Below the pieces are notes generated by a model. It was not told the DNA's origin. It worked only from the letters and a program-made list of their open reading frames with translations, and did not search any database. Below are positions 1 through 9,236 of a DNA stretch of 64,000 bases, piece after piece; positions within the stretch are counted from its first letter, which is position 1; every line of letters begins with the position of its first letter. Source of the stretch: an uncultured Phocaeicola sp. (lineage in GTDB: Bacteria > Bacteroidota > Bacteroidia > Bacteroidales > Bacteroidaceae); assembly GCA_944321015.1 (NCBI GenBank), contig CALUJS010000002.1, positions 1 through 64,000 of the forward strand. The letters are read 5' to 3'. Both the position numbers and the translations under genes were made by a program.

Positions 1-2461
1 ATCCCTTCACTCCCACGAAGTCTGCCGCCTCGATGTCAAGCGGCTCGCGGAAGCTGTCGTTTCCTCCAAACACCACCTGCAGGTGCGGATAATATTCATC
101 CGTGAGCAACAGCAGTTCATTGTGCTTGTTCTCACCCAGATAGTTCTGGCGACGCGAAGAGGCTTCGAAGGCAAAACGTTTCAGATAGGGATAGCCCTGC
201 TGGTCCTGGTCATAGAGGATGGCCGTCCACACCTTGTGCGGGTCAAATTTCTCAATGAGATGGATGTCGCGTTCGTAGTGATTGTTCACGTCGAAGTCGG
301 TCGTGTAAAAATCACCGTTCTTGAGCACCACCAGAATCTGGTCACCCGTCTGGAACTCGCCCAGATATTCGCCCCGTTCGTCGTAATTGAGCCGGAGCAC
401 GTCACTGTCAAACCACACCTTACGTCCTCCCAGCGTGGAACCTCCGCGTTGCTTCAAGGCGATTTTGTGCACGTCGTTGCGCGTGAGCAGATTGCCCTTG
501 GCCTGACGCGAACGGATGCCGATCTCGGCAAAGTCACGCTCAAACGTGATGCGCCGCAGGCGAGGATTGGGCTTGAGCGTCACCTTGATGATTTCGGCCT
601 CCCCGTTCGGATTGGCTGTAAAATAGACCACGCGCGAACCGGGCGCACCGGCCGTGAGGTCATACTCGCGGTCGCGGATGATGGCCGTCACGAAGAAACG
701 CTTCATCATGTAAGCACCGCTCGCACCGTCGCGGTAGACCACGTTGTAGATGGTGCGCTTGTCGTTCTTCTTGAAGATGGCGATGTGGAGGACATTCTTC
801 CCGACAAACATCTTGTCGGCCACACGCACCAGCTTGTATTTGCCGTCGCGATAGAAGATGAGCACGTCGTCGATGTCGGAACAGTTGGCCACGAACTCGT
901 CCTTTTTCAGGCTTGTGCCGATGAATCCCTCCTCGCGGTTGATGTAGAGCTTTTCGTTGGCCTCCACCACCTTGGTAGCTTCAATGGTGTCGAAGTTGCG
1001 TATCTCGGTCAGGCGGGGATGTTCCTTGCCGTATTTCTCCTTCAGCATGGCAAACCACCGCGAGGTGACGCCAATCATGTCGCTCAGCTCCTTGTTGATT
1101 TCGGCAACCTCGTCCTTCATGCGGGCAATGGCTTCGTTGGCCTTGTCGCTGTTGAACTTCAGGATGCGTCCCATCTTGATTTCCATCAGGCGGAGGATGT
1201 CGTCGCGGGTCACTTCGCGGATGAATTGCGGATAGAAGGGGACGAGCCGGCTGTCGATGTGGGCTACGGCGGCATCCATGTCGTCGGCCTGTTCAAATTG
1301 CCGGTCTTTGTAGATGCGCTCTTCGATGAATATCTTTTCGAGCGAGGCGAAATGCAGACTTTCCAACAGTTCGCCTTTGCGTATTTCCAGCTCGCGGCGC
1401 AGCAGCTCCAGCGTGTTGTCCACCGACTTGCGCAGCACGTCGCTCACGGTGAGGAAGTGGGGCTTCTTGTCGTCGATGACGCAACAGTTGGGCGAAACGT
1501 TCACTTCGCAGTCCGTGAAGGCATAGAGGGCGTCGAGCGTTTTGTCCGATGATGTGCCCGGCGCCAGATGGATGAGAATCTCGGCGTGGGCGGCCGTGTT
1601 GTCTTCCACCTTGCGGATTTTTATCTTGCCCTTCTCCACCGCTTTCAGGATGGAGTCGATCAGGGTCGACGTGGTTTTGCCGTAGGGAATCTCGGTGATG
1701 ACGAGCGTCTTGTTGTCGAGCTTGCTTATCTTGGCGCGTATCTTCACGCTGCCTCCGCGTTCGCCGTCGTTGTATTTCGACACGTCGATGGACCCGCCCG
1801 TCTGAAAGTCGGGATAGAGGTGGAAGGGTTGGCCGTGCAGGTAGGCTGTGGCGGCGTCGCACAACTCGTTGAAGTTGTGAGGCAGAATCTTCGACGACAG
1901 TCCCACGGCAATGCCCTCGACGCCCTGCGCCAGCAGCAGGGGGAACTTTACGGGCAGGGTGATGGGCTCGCGGTTGCGTCCGTCGTAGGAGAGCTTCCAG
2001 TCGGTAGTCTTCGGGTTGAACACCACGTCGAGGGCAAACTTCGAGAGGCGCGCCTCGATGTAACGCGGCGCGGCGGCGTCGTCGCCCGTGAGGATGTTTC
2101 CCCAGTTTCCCTGATGGTCGATGAGCAGTTCCTTTTGCCCCAGCTGCACCAGCGCGTCGCCAATGGAGGCGTCGCCGTGGGGGTGGAACTGCATGGTGTG
2201 TCCCACGATGTTGGCCACCTTGTTGTAGCGTCCGTCGTCCAGCCGCTTCATGGAGTGCAGGATGCGTCGCTGCACGGGTTTCAGCCCGTCGTTGATGTGG
2301 GGCACGGCGCGCTCCAGGATGACGTAGGAGGCATAGTCCAGAAACCAGTTCTGGTACATGCCGCTCAACTGGTGTCGTACGCTTTCGTCCCTCGTGTCGG
2401 CGGGGTGGTAGTCGGAGTGTTCGTTGCTTGTTATGTCGATGTCTTGCGTTTTGTCGCTCAT
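1..2461 (-). CDS. parC: DNA topoisomerase IV subunit A (C-terminal part missing)
   Basis: Type IIA topoisomerase A subunit, which breaks and rejoins DNA during decatenation of daughter chromosomes together with ParE. The gene runs off the left edge; about 820 codons are present. The N-terminus reads DYASYVILERAVP then DGLKPVQRRIL, the usual breakage-reunion domain. The catalytic tyrosine lies in the RYIEARL motif (Tyr134). The C-terminal part matches the beta-pinwheel region. DYASYVILERAVP is closer to Bacteroidetes ParC than to GyrA, whose N-terminus is normally SSYIDYSMSVI-like, so I call ParC. Start: the ATG at 2459-2461 is 36 bp downstream of a TAnnTTTG box, with no earlier in-frame start between them. 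Two-component genes lie upstream in the same direction but are separated by 272 bp and a repeat element, so parC probably has its own promoter. Confidence 0.93.
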   Translation of the reverse strand, partial: MSDKTQDIDITSNEHSDYHPADTRDESVRHQLSGMYQNWFLDYASYVILERAVPHINDGLKPVQRRILHSMKRLDDGRYNKVANIVGHTMQFHPHGDASIGDALVQLGQKELLIDHQGNWGNILTGDDAAAPRYIEARLSKFALDVVFNPKTTDWKLSYDGRNREPITLPVKFPLLLAQGVEGIAVGLSSKILPHNFNELCDAATAYLHGQPFHLYPDFQTGGSIDVSKYNDGERGGSVKIRAKISKLDNKTLVITEIPYGKTTSTLIDSILKAVEKGKIKIRKVEDNTAAHAEILIHLAPGTSSDKTLDALYAFTDCEVNVSPNCCVIDDKKPHFLTVSDVLRKSVDNTLELLRRELEIRKGELLESLHFASLEKIFIEERIYKDRQFEQADDMDAAVAHIDSRLVPFYPQFIREVTRDDILRLMEIKMGRILKFNSDKANEAIARMKDEVAEINKELSDMIGVTSRWFAMLKEKYGKEHPRLTEIRNFDTIEATKVVEANEKLYINREEGFIGTSLKKDEFVANCSDIDDVLIFYRDGKYKLVRVADKMFVGKNVLHIAIFKKNDKRTIYNVVYRDGASGAYMMKRFFVTAIIRDREYDLTAGAPGSRVVYFTANPNGEAEIIKVTLKPNPRLRRITFERDFAEIGIRSRQAKGNLLTRNDVHKIALKQRGGSTLGGRKVWFDSDVLRLNYDERGEYLGEFQTGDQILVVLKNGDFYTTDFDVNNHYERDIHLIEKFDPHKVWTAILYDQDQQGYPYLKRFAFEASSRRQNYLGENKHNELLLLTDEYYPHLQVVFGGNDSFREPLDIEAADFVGVKG

Positions 2462-2496
2462 AGCTTCGTTTTGTACGGTCAAAATACGTTTACGCG

Positions 2497-2504
2497 CAAA
2501 ATTA
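2497..2504 (-). promoter_or_regulatory. Bacteroidetes -7 box upstream of parC
   Basis: On the minus strand the sequence is TAATTTTG, matching the Bacteroides -7 consensus TAnnTTTG, 36 bp before the parC start. I see no clear -33 TTTG. Confidence 0.5.
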
Positions 2505-2606
2505 AGTATTTTGCAGGGGAAATCCTTGTTTTCCCCGTCTCACTTTTTGCTTCGGATGCAGAAAAAAGCATCCGCGCCGCGCGGTTCATGAAGCCCGGCG
2601 AGCCAG

Positions 2607-2680
2607 CATATTGCGGCTCGCGAGCGGGGATATGGCCGGACGTGAGCGGGAATATGGACGGACACGAGCGGAGATATGGC
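2607..2680. repeat. 22-bp-period palindromic repeat element, copy A
   Basis: Three tandem 22-bp units start at 2607, 2629 and 2651, with a partial fourth at 2673. Each unit begins with (C/G/A)ATAT(T/G) and carries a GC-rich block related to GCTCGCGAGC. The element lies between the response regulator stop and the parC promoter. It is the first of six similar elements in the window. Confidence 0.8.
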
Positions 2681-2733
2681 TGCTTTTTTGTGATGAACGG
2701 AACGGCCGCGAGAGGCGTAACGGCAGCCGGATG

Positions 2734-4089
2734 CTATTGCAGATTGTACAGTTTGAGCTTGTTGTAGAGCGTTTTACGGTCGATGCCCAGCAGGATGGCG
2801 GCTTTGCTCTTGTTGTTGTTGGTCTGGCGCAGGGCCTCGATGATTTGCCGTTTCTCCTGTTCCTCGTTGTGAAGGGTGAACGATGGCGTGACCGGTTGTG
2901 CGGACGGTTCGGTCAGTTCGTTCTCTATTTCGCGCAGGGTGATGAATTCGCCTTGGGCCAGCAGGGTGGCCCGCTTCACGATGTTGCGCAATTGGCGCAG
3001 ATTGCCCGGCCACGAGTAGCGTTGCAACGCCGCCATGGCTTGCGCGTCGAAACCTGTCAGGTGGCGTTCCAGTTCGCGGTTGGCCTGGTCGAGGAAGAAG
3101 TTGGCAAAGAGCAATATGTCTTCCTGCCGCTCTTTCAGCGAGGGCATGCGCAGGGTAAATTCGTTGATGCGGTGGTAGAGGTCTTCGCGGAACGTTCCTT
3201 TGCGGATGGCGGCTTCGAGGTCTTCGTTTGTGGCGCTCACCACACGCACGTCGACTTCTATCTCCCGCGTGGAGCCCAGCGGGCGTATGCGTCGTTCCTG
3301 CAGGGCGCGGAGCAGTTGCACTTGGACGTCGTAGCCCAAGTTGCCTATCTCGTCCAGAAACAGCGTCCCGCCGTTGGCTTCGACGAAAGCGCCCGTCTTG
3401 TCGGTCACGGCTCCGGTGAACGAGCCTTTGACATGTCCGAAAAACTCCGATGCCGCCAGCTCTTTGGGGATGGAGCCGCAGTCGATGGCAATGAACGGCT
3501 TGTCGGCCCGTTTGCTCAGTTGGTGGATGTGGTGGGCCACATATTCTTTGCCCGTGCCGCTGGCGCCGTTGATGAGAACCGACATTTGCGTGGGAGCTAC
3601 CAGACGGACGTAGTTGTATAGTTGATGAGCCGCCTCGCTTTCGCCTTCCAGATAGTTTTGCGGGTCGGTATAGAGGGTGTGTGCGGGCTTGTTGGCGTTC
3701 GCATGTGGTGGTGGCGGAGTGTTGCTCCCGCTCTGTAACGCCTCTTGTATCTTTTTCAGCAGCTGGTCGGGTTGCACCGGCTTGGAGATGTAGTCGTTGG
3801 CGCCGCACTTCATGGCTTGCACGGCCGATTGGATGTCGGCATATCCGGTCATGATGATGAGCGGGATGGCAATGTCTTTTCGCCGCATCCAGTTCAGCAA
3901 GGCGATGCCGTCTTCGTCGGGCAACCTCAGGTCAGACAATATGATGTCGTAATGCTTGTCGGTCAGTTCGCGTCGTGCACGGGCTATGTTGCTGACGGTG
4001 TCTGCCTGAAAGCCTTTCTTTCCCAGCCATGTTTTCAGCATCAGGGAAAAGGTGAGGTCGTCTTCTACAATCAAGATAGATGTTGGCAT
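2734..4089 (-). CDS. NtrC-type sigma-54-dependent response regulator
   Basis: Cytoplasmic transcription activator of 451 residues. Domains in order: receiver domain at 1-120 with phospho-acceptor Asp53 (IILSDLRLP); AAA+ domain with Walker A GASGTGKE (Lys181) and the sigma-54 contact loop GSFTGA (222-227, a variant of GAFTGA); and a C-terminal Fis-type helix-turn-helix (KSKAAILLGIDRKTLYNKL). I chose the ATG at 4087-4089 (MPTSILIVEDD) because the frame extension upstream is not receiver-like and would overlap the preceding kinase gene; this leaves a 37-bp gap. It is the last gene of the operon and is probably phosphorylated by the HPt domain of the adjacent kinase. Target promoters are unknown. 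Confidence 0.93.
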   Translation of the reverse strand: MPTSILIVEDDLTFSLMLKTWLGKKGFQADTVSNIARARRELTDKHYDIILSDLRLPDEDGIALLNWMRRKDIAIPLIIMTGYADIQSAVQAMKCGANDYISKPVQPDQLLKKIQEALQSGSNTPPPPHANANKPAHTLYTDPQNYLEGESEAAHQLYNYVRLVAPTQMSVLINGASGTGKEYVAHHIHQLSKRADKPFIAIDCGSIPKELAASEFFGHVKGSFTGAVTDKTGAFVEANGGTLFLDEIGNLGYDVQVQLLRALQERRIRPLGSTREIEVDVRVVSATNEDLEAAIRKGTFREDLYHRINEFTLRMPSLKERQEDILLFANFFLDQANRELERHLTGFDAQAMAALQRYSWPGNLRQLRNIVKRATLLAQGEFITLREIENELTEPSAQPVTPSFTLHNEEQEKRQIIEALRQTNNNKSKAAILLGIDRKTLYNKLKLYNLQ

Positions 4090-4126
4090 TGCTTGTTGTT
4101 GCTTCTGTTTCAATCGCAAAGGTATA

Positions 4127-6658
4127 CTATTTCCCGCATCTGCGTTCGGCTTCCTCGATAATTTTTTCCATTTGTTGCAGCACGACATTTACTTTTTGCG
4201 CGATGAAAGCCGTGAGCTCCTCGTAGGGTTCCCGTTCGAGCCAGACGAGTAAGGGCAGGCATTCCTTGGCTTCCAGCATGGTGAACAGAGGCAATTGTTT
4301 GTGGGCAATGGCTTTAATCTGTGCGCAGTTGCCGCTTTTGAGCGCTTCCTCCAGCCGGTTCTTGTTTTGCCGTGTCTCTGTGGCGAACGAGCGCAGGATG
4401 GCTGCCGACGCTTCGGCGTCGTCGCCGGAGAATGCGGTCAGTGCCGTGAAGTTGAGCGACAGTTTGGCCTTTGTCTCCATGAGCGTGGTGGCCGATGATG
4501 AAGGCATGGGCACGTCGGCCAGTTTTCGTCCGGACAGGGTTTCGATGAGGCGGATTACTTCGTTCTGGCTGTAGGGCTTGTGAAGGCATGCGGCGAACCC
4601 TTTGGCCACGAACTGCTGTTCGTCGATGTCGCTGCGTGCGGTCAGCGCGACGACCGGGATGTCGTGTGCCTGTCCGTGGGGCAGGGCGCGCAGTTTCTTC
4701 AGCAGTTCGAAGCCGTTGAGCGCCGGCATCTGGATGTCGGAGAACAGCAGGTCGTAGCTTTCCTTTTCGAGCAGGCGGAACAGAATGTCCGGGCTGTCGC
4801 AGCAGCTTACGTCCAGTTGCGGATGCCGCAGCATGGCTTTGGTCAGGTCGAGCTGTATGCGGTCATCGTCGATGAACAGCAGGCGTATCTTGCGGCCTTC
4901 GGGAACAGCCGTCATGGCGGGAAGCGGCATCGGGGCCCCTTCCCGTTCGGGCAAGGCTTTCGGCGAGTCGCCTCCGGCCAGATGCAGGGGCAGGCTCACG
5001 GTGAAGGTGCTTCCTTCCCCTTGCCGGCTTTCGACGCGTATTTCGCCCTTCATCAGGGAGGCCAGCCGCTGGGTGATGGCCAGTCCCAGCCCGAAGCCTT
5101 CTTCGCCCTGTGCGTTCTGCAGGCGGGTGAACTCTTCAAACATGCGTTTTTGTCCCTCTTCCGAGATGCCGCTTCCCGTGTCGGCCACGGAGAAGCAGAA
5201 TTTTCCGTCGCTCAGTTTGATGCTGAGCGTGATGCTCCCTTCGGCGGTGAACTTGAGCGCATTCGACAGCAGGTTGTCGGCAATCTGCCGGATGCGGAAC
5301 GGGTCGCCCGTGTAGAAGCGGTTCAGCCTCTCGTCGTCGTGATAGAACAGTTGCAGGTGTTTCTTCTCGGCCAAAGGGCGGAAGCTGGTGTAGATGGTCT
5401 GAAACAGCTGGGCGGGGTTGAACGGCACTTGGTTGATTTCCATCTTGTTCGATTCCAGCTTGTGATAGTCCAGCAGCGAACTGACCAAATCCAGCAGGTG
5501 GCGTGCCGAGCTTTTCATGTTCTGCAGGTAGAAGCGCAGTCGCTCTTCCGTAAGCAGGCGTGTCATCAGGTCGATGTAGCCCAATATGGAACCTACGGGG
5601 GCCTTGATGTCGTGGGTGATGGTGAGCATGAGTTTTTCGCGTGCGGCCAGTAAGCCTTCGGCACGCCGCTTGGCTTTCTCCAGTTCTTGCCGGTAGTGGT
5701 TGCTCCGCAGGATGTCCCGTTCGATGAGGAACAGGAACACCACTACCAGTATGATGGCCATGATGGCGACTACGGCGATGGCATGGGCCGACTTGGTTCG
5801 GATGTTATGCTCCAGTTGGAGGCGTTTGCCGATGAGGGCTTGTTCCTCGTTGTCAAACGCCTGTAAGATTTGGTTCATCTGGAAGCTCAGTTCCCAGCCG
5901 GTCTTTTTGAAGCGGTCTATTTTCTGCTGGATGTCGTCCCGTATGTGCGAGATGCTGTCGCTCACCTGGGTCTGTATGGTGCGCAGGATGGTGGCCACGC
6001 TGTCGGCCGGATTGTAGGCATTGACCAGCGTGTCGGTCACTAGTTCGCTCCGTGTGTTGGTGACCAGCGTGGAGTCTTCTTTGGGCGGGACGAACACCTG
6101 TGCCAGGCGTTTGAAGAATCCCGGGCGTTCCTGCTTCACCATGTATGACTTCTCGCGCACCACCACCTTCTTTTTAATGTTCTGCTGTTTCTGTACGATG
6201 GTGGTGTCTTGTGCCTGGATGACGCGCTCAATCTTTTGCCGGTAGATTTGCCCCGTGTTGGCTTCGCTCATGGCCCGGAGCAGATTGTACATGTTGCGCT
6301 CCTTCTGGCGCAGGAGCATGGACACCGTGTCCAGTCGGCTTATCTGGATGCTGTCGCTCAGGATGCCTTGTAACTCTTCGAGAGCCTGTTGTGAGCTTTG
6401 CAGGGCGCGCCGGTAGCGGTGAAACTCGTCGATTTGTCCGGCACTGACCGATTGGCCCACCACTTCGGTCTGATAGAGCTGGGCCAGCACGCGGTAAGCA
6501 ATTCGCCGTTGCTCGTTGAGGCTTTGCTCGTAGTTTCCGCTGTCGGTCAGTGCCGTCATTTTCCGGTAGATGTAGTTGACGGAGAAGATGAGCAACAGGC
6601 TGAGCAACACGTAGCCTATGATGACTTTGATTTGGGTCGATTTATAGTTGATGGACAT
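4127..6658 (-). CDS. Hybrid sensor histidine kinase with receiver and HPt domains
   Basis: Inner-membrane sensor of 843 residues. TM1 is about 12-31, a roughly 260-residue periplasmic region follows, and TM2 is about 293-312. Then come HisKA with phospho-His349 (LTITHDIKAP), HATPase_c with N box NLLSNALKFT, DTGSGI and GFGLGLAIT, a receiver with Asp641 (LLFSDIQMPALNGF), and a C-terminal HPt-like helical domain whose likely phospho-His is 786 (IAHKQLPLF). This is the full His-Asp-His-Asp phosphorelay layout with the downstream regulator as final acceptor. Its first codons overlap the end of the MATE gene by 17 bp, which suggests coupled translation. The signal is not evident; upstream genes for a lipoprotein foldase and a peptidase hint at envelope state. 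Confidence 0.92.
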   Translation of the reverse strand: MSINYKSTQIKVIIGYVLLSLLLIFSVNYIYRKMTALTDSGNYEQSLNEQRRIAYRVLAQLYQTEVVGQSVSAGQIDEFHRYRRALQSSQQALEELQGILSDSIQISRLDTVSMLLRQKERNMYNLLRAMSEANTGQIYRQKIERVIQAQDTTIVQKQQNIKKKVVVREKSYMVKQERPGFFKRLAQVFVPPKEDSTLVTNTRSELVTDTLVNAYNPADSVATILRTIQTQVSDSISHIRDDIQQKIDRFKKTGWELSFQMNQILQAFDNEEQALIGKRLQLEHNIRTKSAHAIAVVAIMAIILVVVFLFLIERDILRSNHYRQELEKAKRRAEGLLAAREKLMLTITHDIKAPVGSILGYIDLMTRLLTEERLRFYLQNMKSSARHLLDLVSSLLDYHKLESNKMEINQVPFNPAQLFQTIYTSFRPLAEKKHLQLFYHDDERLNRFYTGDPFRIRQIADNLLSNALKFTAEGSITLSIKLSDGKFCFSVADTGSGISEEGQKRMFEEFTRLQNAQGEEGFGLGLAITQRLASLMKGEIRVESRQGEGSTFTVSLPLHLAGGDSPKALPEREGAPMPLPAMTAVPEGRKIRLLFIDDDRIQLDLTKAMLRHPQLDVSCCDSPDILFRLLEKESYDLLFSDIQMPALNGFELLKKLRALPHGQAHDIPVVALTARSDIDEQQFVAKGFAACLHKPYSQNEVIRLIETLSGRKLADVPMPSSSATTLMETKAKLSLNFTALTAFSGDDAEASAAILRSFATETRQNKNRLEEALKSGNCAQIKAIAHKQLPLFTMLEAKECLPLLVWLEREPYEELTAFIAQKVNVVLQQMEKIIEEAERRCGK

Positions 6659-7994
6659 GCGTCAGTCGGGTTTTTCGTCGGAAACGAAGGTAGAATGCAA
6701 TGCCGGCCGTGGTCAGGCCTACGGGGAATCCCATCCAGATGCCCACCGTCCCCCACTCGAGGATGAAACCGAAGATGTAGCTGGTCGGCAGGGACAGCAC
6801 GATGTAGGCCACAAAGGCGATATACATCATCGGTTTGACATCGGCCAAGCCGCGGAGGGCGTTGGCAAAAGCAATCTGAAGGCCGTCGCCGAACTGATAG
6901 GCAAGCATCGGGATAACCAGCACGGCCACCAGACGGCTTACTTCTTCGCTGTCGGTGTACCATTCGCCCAGTTGATGGCGCAGGCAGAAGACGATGGTGC
7001 ACAGAATGGCTCCCCACAACAGGATGAGGTGGAATCCGGCGTAGGCCGAGCGGCACAGGTCGGGCAAATCTTCTTGGCCGCGGAAGTAGCTGACGCGCAC
7101 GGCTATGGCCGCTCCCATGCCGTAGTATATCATGAAACACAGCGTCGTGATGGTGTTCATGATTTGATGGGCGGCCAGCGGGGTGTCGCCCAGCCAGCCC
7201 AACATGATGGCGCACAGGCTGAACGAGGCCGTTTCCATGCCCATTTGCAGAGCGATGGGCCATCCCAGCTTGTTGAGCTGCCTGAAGTCGGCACGGTTGG
7301 CACGCGAGCGGAGGAAGCCTTGCTTGAAGACGGCGTATCGTTTATTCCCGAAGAACAGGCCCACAAAAACAAGCAGCATCACCAGGCGGGAAAACAGCGT
7401 GGACAGGCCGCCACCCACCAGACCCAGTTCCGGAAAGCCGAACGTTCCGTAGATGAGCAGGTAATTGCCTGCGATGTTGAGCACATTGCCGCCCAGGAGT
7501 ATCCACATCGGAGTGCGTGTGTCGGTGATGCCGTCGGAGAACTGCTTGAACGCATTGAACAGCATGATGAGCGGGAGCGATGCCCACAGGATGAGATAGT
7601 AGGGCTTGATGTAGGGCAACAGGTTCTCCGGTTGTCCCAAGCGGTCGAGATTCAGATAGAGGATGCCCATGATGACACATAGAAACACGGCTATCAGCAG
7701 GTTGGCGATGAGACTGTTTTTCAGTTGCCCGCCGGCTTCCCGCTCTTCGCCCCGGCCATAGAGCGCTCCCACGATGGGGGTAAGCCCGTAGGAGAAGCCG
7801 AGGCCGAAGATGATGGCCAGATTGAACAGTGTGTTTACAAAACCGGCGGCCGACAGTTCCGCCGCGCTGTGACGGCCTATCATGATGGTGTCGGCAAAGC
7901 CCAGCACGATGGTGCCCAGCTGGCCTATCATGATGGGAACGCCCAGATAGATTAGTTCCCGGTAGTGTCGTTTGTAGCTGATGGGTTGATTCAT
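6642..7994 (-). CDS. MATE family multidrug/cation antiporter
   Basis: Polytopic inner-membrane exporter of 450 residues, the usual length for the MATE family, with about 12 hydrophobic segments in two halves. The N-terminal stretch GVPIMIGQLGTIVLGFADTI is characteristic of the family. MATE pumps use Na+ or H+ gradients to expel cationic compounds; the substrate cannot be read from sequence. The start codon overlaps the M16 peptidase stop by 4 bp (ATGA) and its end overlaps the kinase start, so it sits in the middle of a five-gene operon. That placement suggests it is expressed with the sensor rather than being its target. Confidence 0.93.
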   Translation of the reverse strand: MNQPISYKRHYRELIYLGVPIMIGQLGTIVLGFADTIMIGRHSAAELSAAGFVNTLFNLAIIFGLGFSYGLTPIVGALYGRGEEREAGGQLKNSLIANLLIAVFLCVIMGILYLNLDRLGQPENLLPYIKPYYLILWASLPLIMLFNAFKQFSDGITDTRTPMWILLGGNVLNIAGNYLLIYGTFGFPELGLVGGGLSTLFSRLVMLLVFVGLFFGNKRYAVFKQGFLRSRANRADFRQLNKLGWPIALQMGMETASFSLCAIMLGWLGDTPLAAHQIMNTITTLCFMIYYGMGAAIAVRVSYFRGQEDLPDLCRSAYAGFHLILLWGAILCTIVFCLRHQLGEWYTDSEEVSRLVAVLVIPMLAYQFGDGLQIAFANALRGLADVKPMMYIAFVAYIVLSLPTSYIFGFILEWGTVGIWMGFPVGLTTAGIAFYLRFRRKTRLTHVHQL

Positions 7995-9232
7995 TTGGAT
8001 TGTGCTTTGTAGTAGAGCGTGTTGCTGTTTTCTGTCGTGAAGGCTTGTTGCGCCACGCGCTGTAATTGTCCGGCGCTCACGCTGCGATATTTGCGCACTT
8101 CGTCGTTGATGTCTTCGGCCCGGTTCAACATCTCGAAGTAAGCCAGATTGGTTGCTACGTTGAGGTAGTTGATGTTGCCGAATATCTGCTCGGACTCATA
8201 GCGGTTCTTCACCTTTTCCAGTTCGTGCTCGTCCACCGGCGTGTGCTTGAGCGTCTCCAGCTCTTCCCACACGGCCTTTTCCACATCGGCAAGGGTGTAG
8301 CCCGGTGTCGGCTTGCCCACGATGTGGATAAGTCCGGCGTCGAGACTGCCCGAGATGTAGGCGTCCACGGAGGAGCAGATGCGGCGTTCGATGACCAGCC
8401 GGCGGATGAGGCGGCTCGATTTGCCGTTCGACAGGATGTCCGACAGCATGTCGAAGGCATAGTAGTCCGGATGCAGGCGGTCGCACATGTGGAAACACAG
8501 ATACAAGGCATCCACGGGAACGGCGCGCTCCACCTCCATGCGCCGCGCTTCCGTCTGCCGGGGTTCCCGGGGCAGACGGCGTGCGGGCACGTCGCGCCTC
8601 GGAATCGGGGCGAACCATTTCTCGGCCAGCCGCACGGTTTCTTCCCACGTGATGTTGCCCGTTACGGCCAGGATGGCGTTGTTGGGGGCGTAGTAGTGGA
8701 AAAAGAAGTCCTTGACCTCGTCCAAGGTGGCATGGGCTATGTGGCTGATGTCTTTGCCGATGGTCGGCCAGCGGTAGGGATGCACCTTGTAGGCCAGGGC
8801 GCGCAGCAGGTGGCTGTCGTCGCCATAAGGCTGGTTCAGGTTGCGTTGCTTGAATTCCTCGATGACCACTTGCCGCTGCACCTCCAGGCTTTTTGGATTG
8901 AAGTCCAGGCCCAACATGCGGTCGGACTCCAGCCAGAATGCCAGTTCGATGTTGTGTGCCGGGAGCGTGACGTAATAGTTTGTGATGTCGTTGTTCGTCC
9001 ACGCGTTGTTTTCCCCTCCGGCTTGTTGAACGGGCGTGTCATAGTCGGGAATGTTCACCGAGCCGCCGAACATCAGGTGCTCAAACAGGTGGGCGAATCC
9101 CGTGTGGTCGGGGTGCTCGTCGCGGGCGCCCACCTTATATAACAGGTTGAGCGCCGCCATGCGGGTGCTTCTGTCCTCGTTGTGCACCACGACCAGCCCG
9201 TTGGGCAATGTCAGCTTGTTGACGTGTATCAC
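7991..9232 (-). CDS. M16 family zinc peptidase (processing-peptidase-like)
   Basis: Zinc metallopeptidase of 413 residues. The inverted zinc motif HxxEH is present as HLFEHLMFG (His48, Glu51, His52), and a downstream Glu in VVIEEF (125/126) is the likely third ligand. The length fits the single-chain bacterial M16B group. I see no signal peptide, so a cytoplasmic location is likely, although some homologues are exported. It lies between a cyclophilin lipoprotein (5 bp upstream) and a MATE pump (4-bp overlap), so it is surely co-transcribed. The substrate is unknown. Confidence 0.92.
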   Translation of the reverse strand: MIHVNKLTLPNGLVVVHNEDRSTRMAALNLLYKVGARDEHPDHTGFAHLFEHLMFGGSVNIPDYDTPVQQAGGENNAWTNNDITNYYVTLPAHNIELAFWLESDRMLGLDFNPKSLEVQRQVVIEEFKQRNLNQPYGDDSHLLRALAYKVHPYRWPTIGKDISHIAHATLDEVKDFFFHYYAPNNAILAVTGNITWEETVRLAEKWFAPIPRRDVPARRLPREPRQTEARRMEVERAVPVDALYLCFHMCDRLHPDYYAFDMLSDILSNGKSSRLIRRLVIERRICSSVDAYISGSLDAGLIHIVGKPTPGYTLADVEKAVWEELETLKHTPVDEHELEKVKNRYESEQIFGNINYLNVATNLAYFEMLNRAEDINDEVRKYRSVSAGQLQRVAQQAFTTENSNTLYYKAQSK

Positions 9233-9236
9233 AGGC

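Noticed and set aside
83-1552. Long plus-strand open frame (489 codons) opposite parC
   Set aside because: The minus strand encodes an uninterrupted, clearly recognisable topoisomerase; the plus frame is a shadow of GC-rich codons with no family features.
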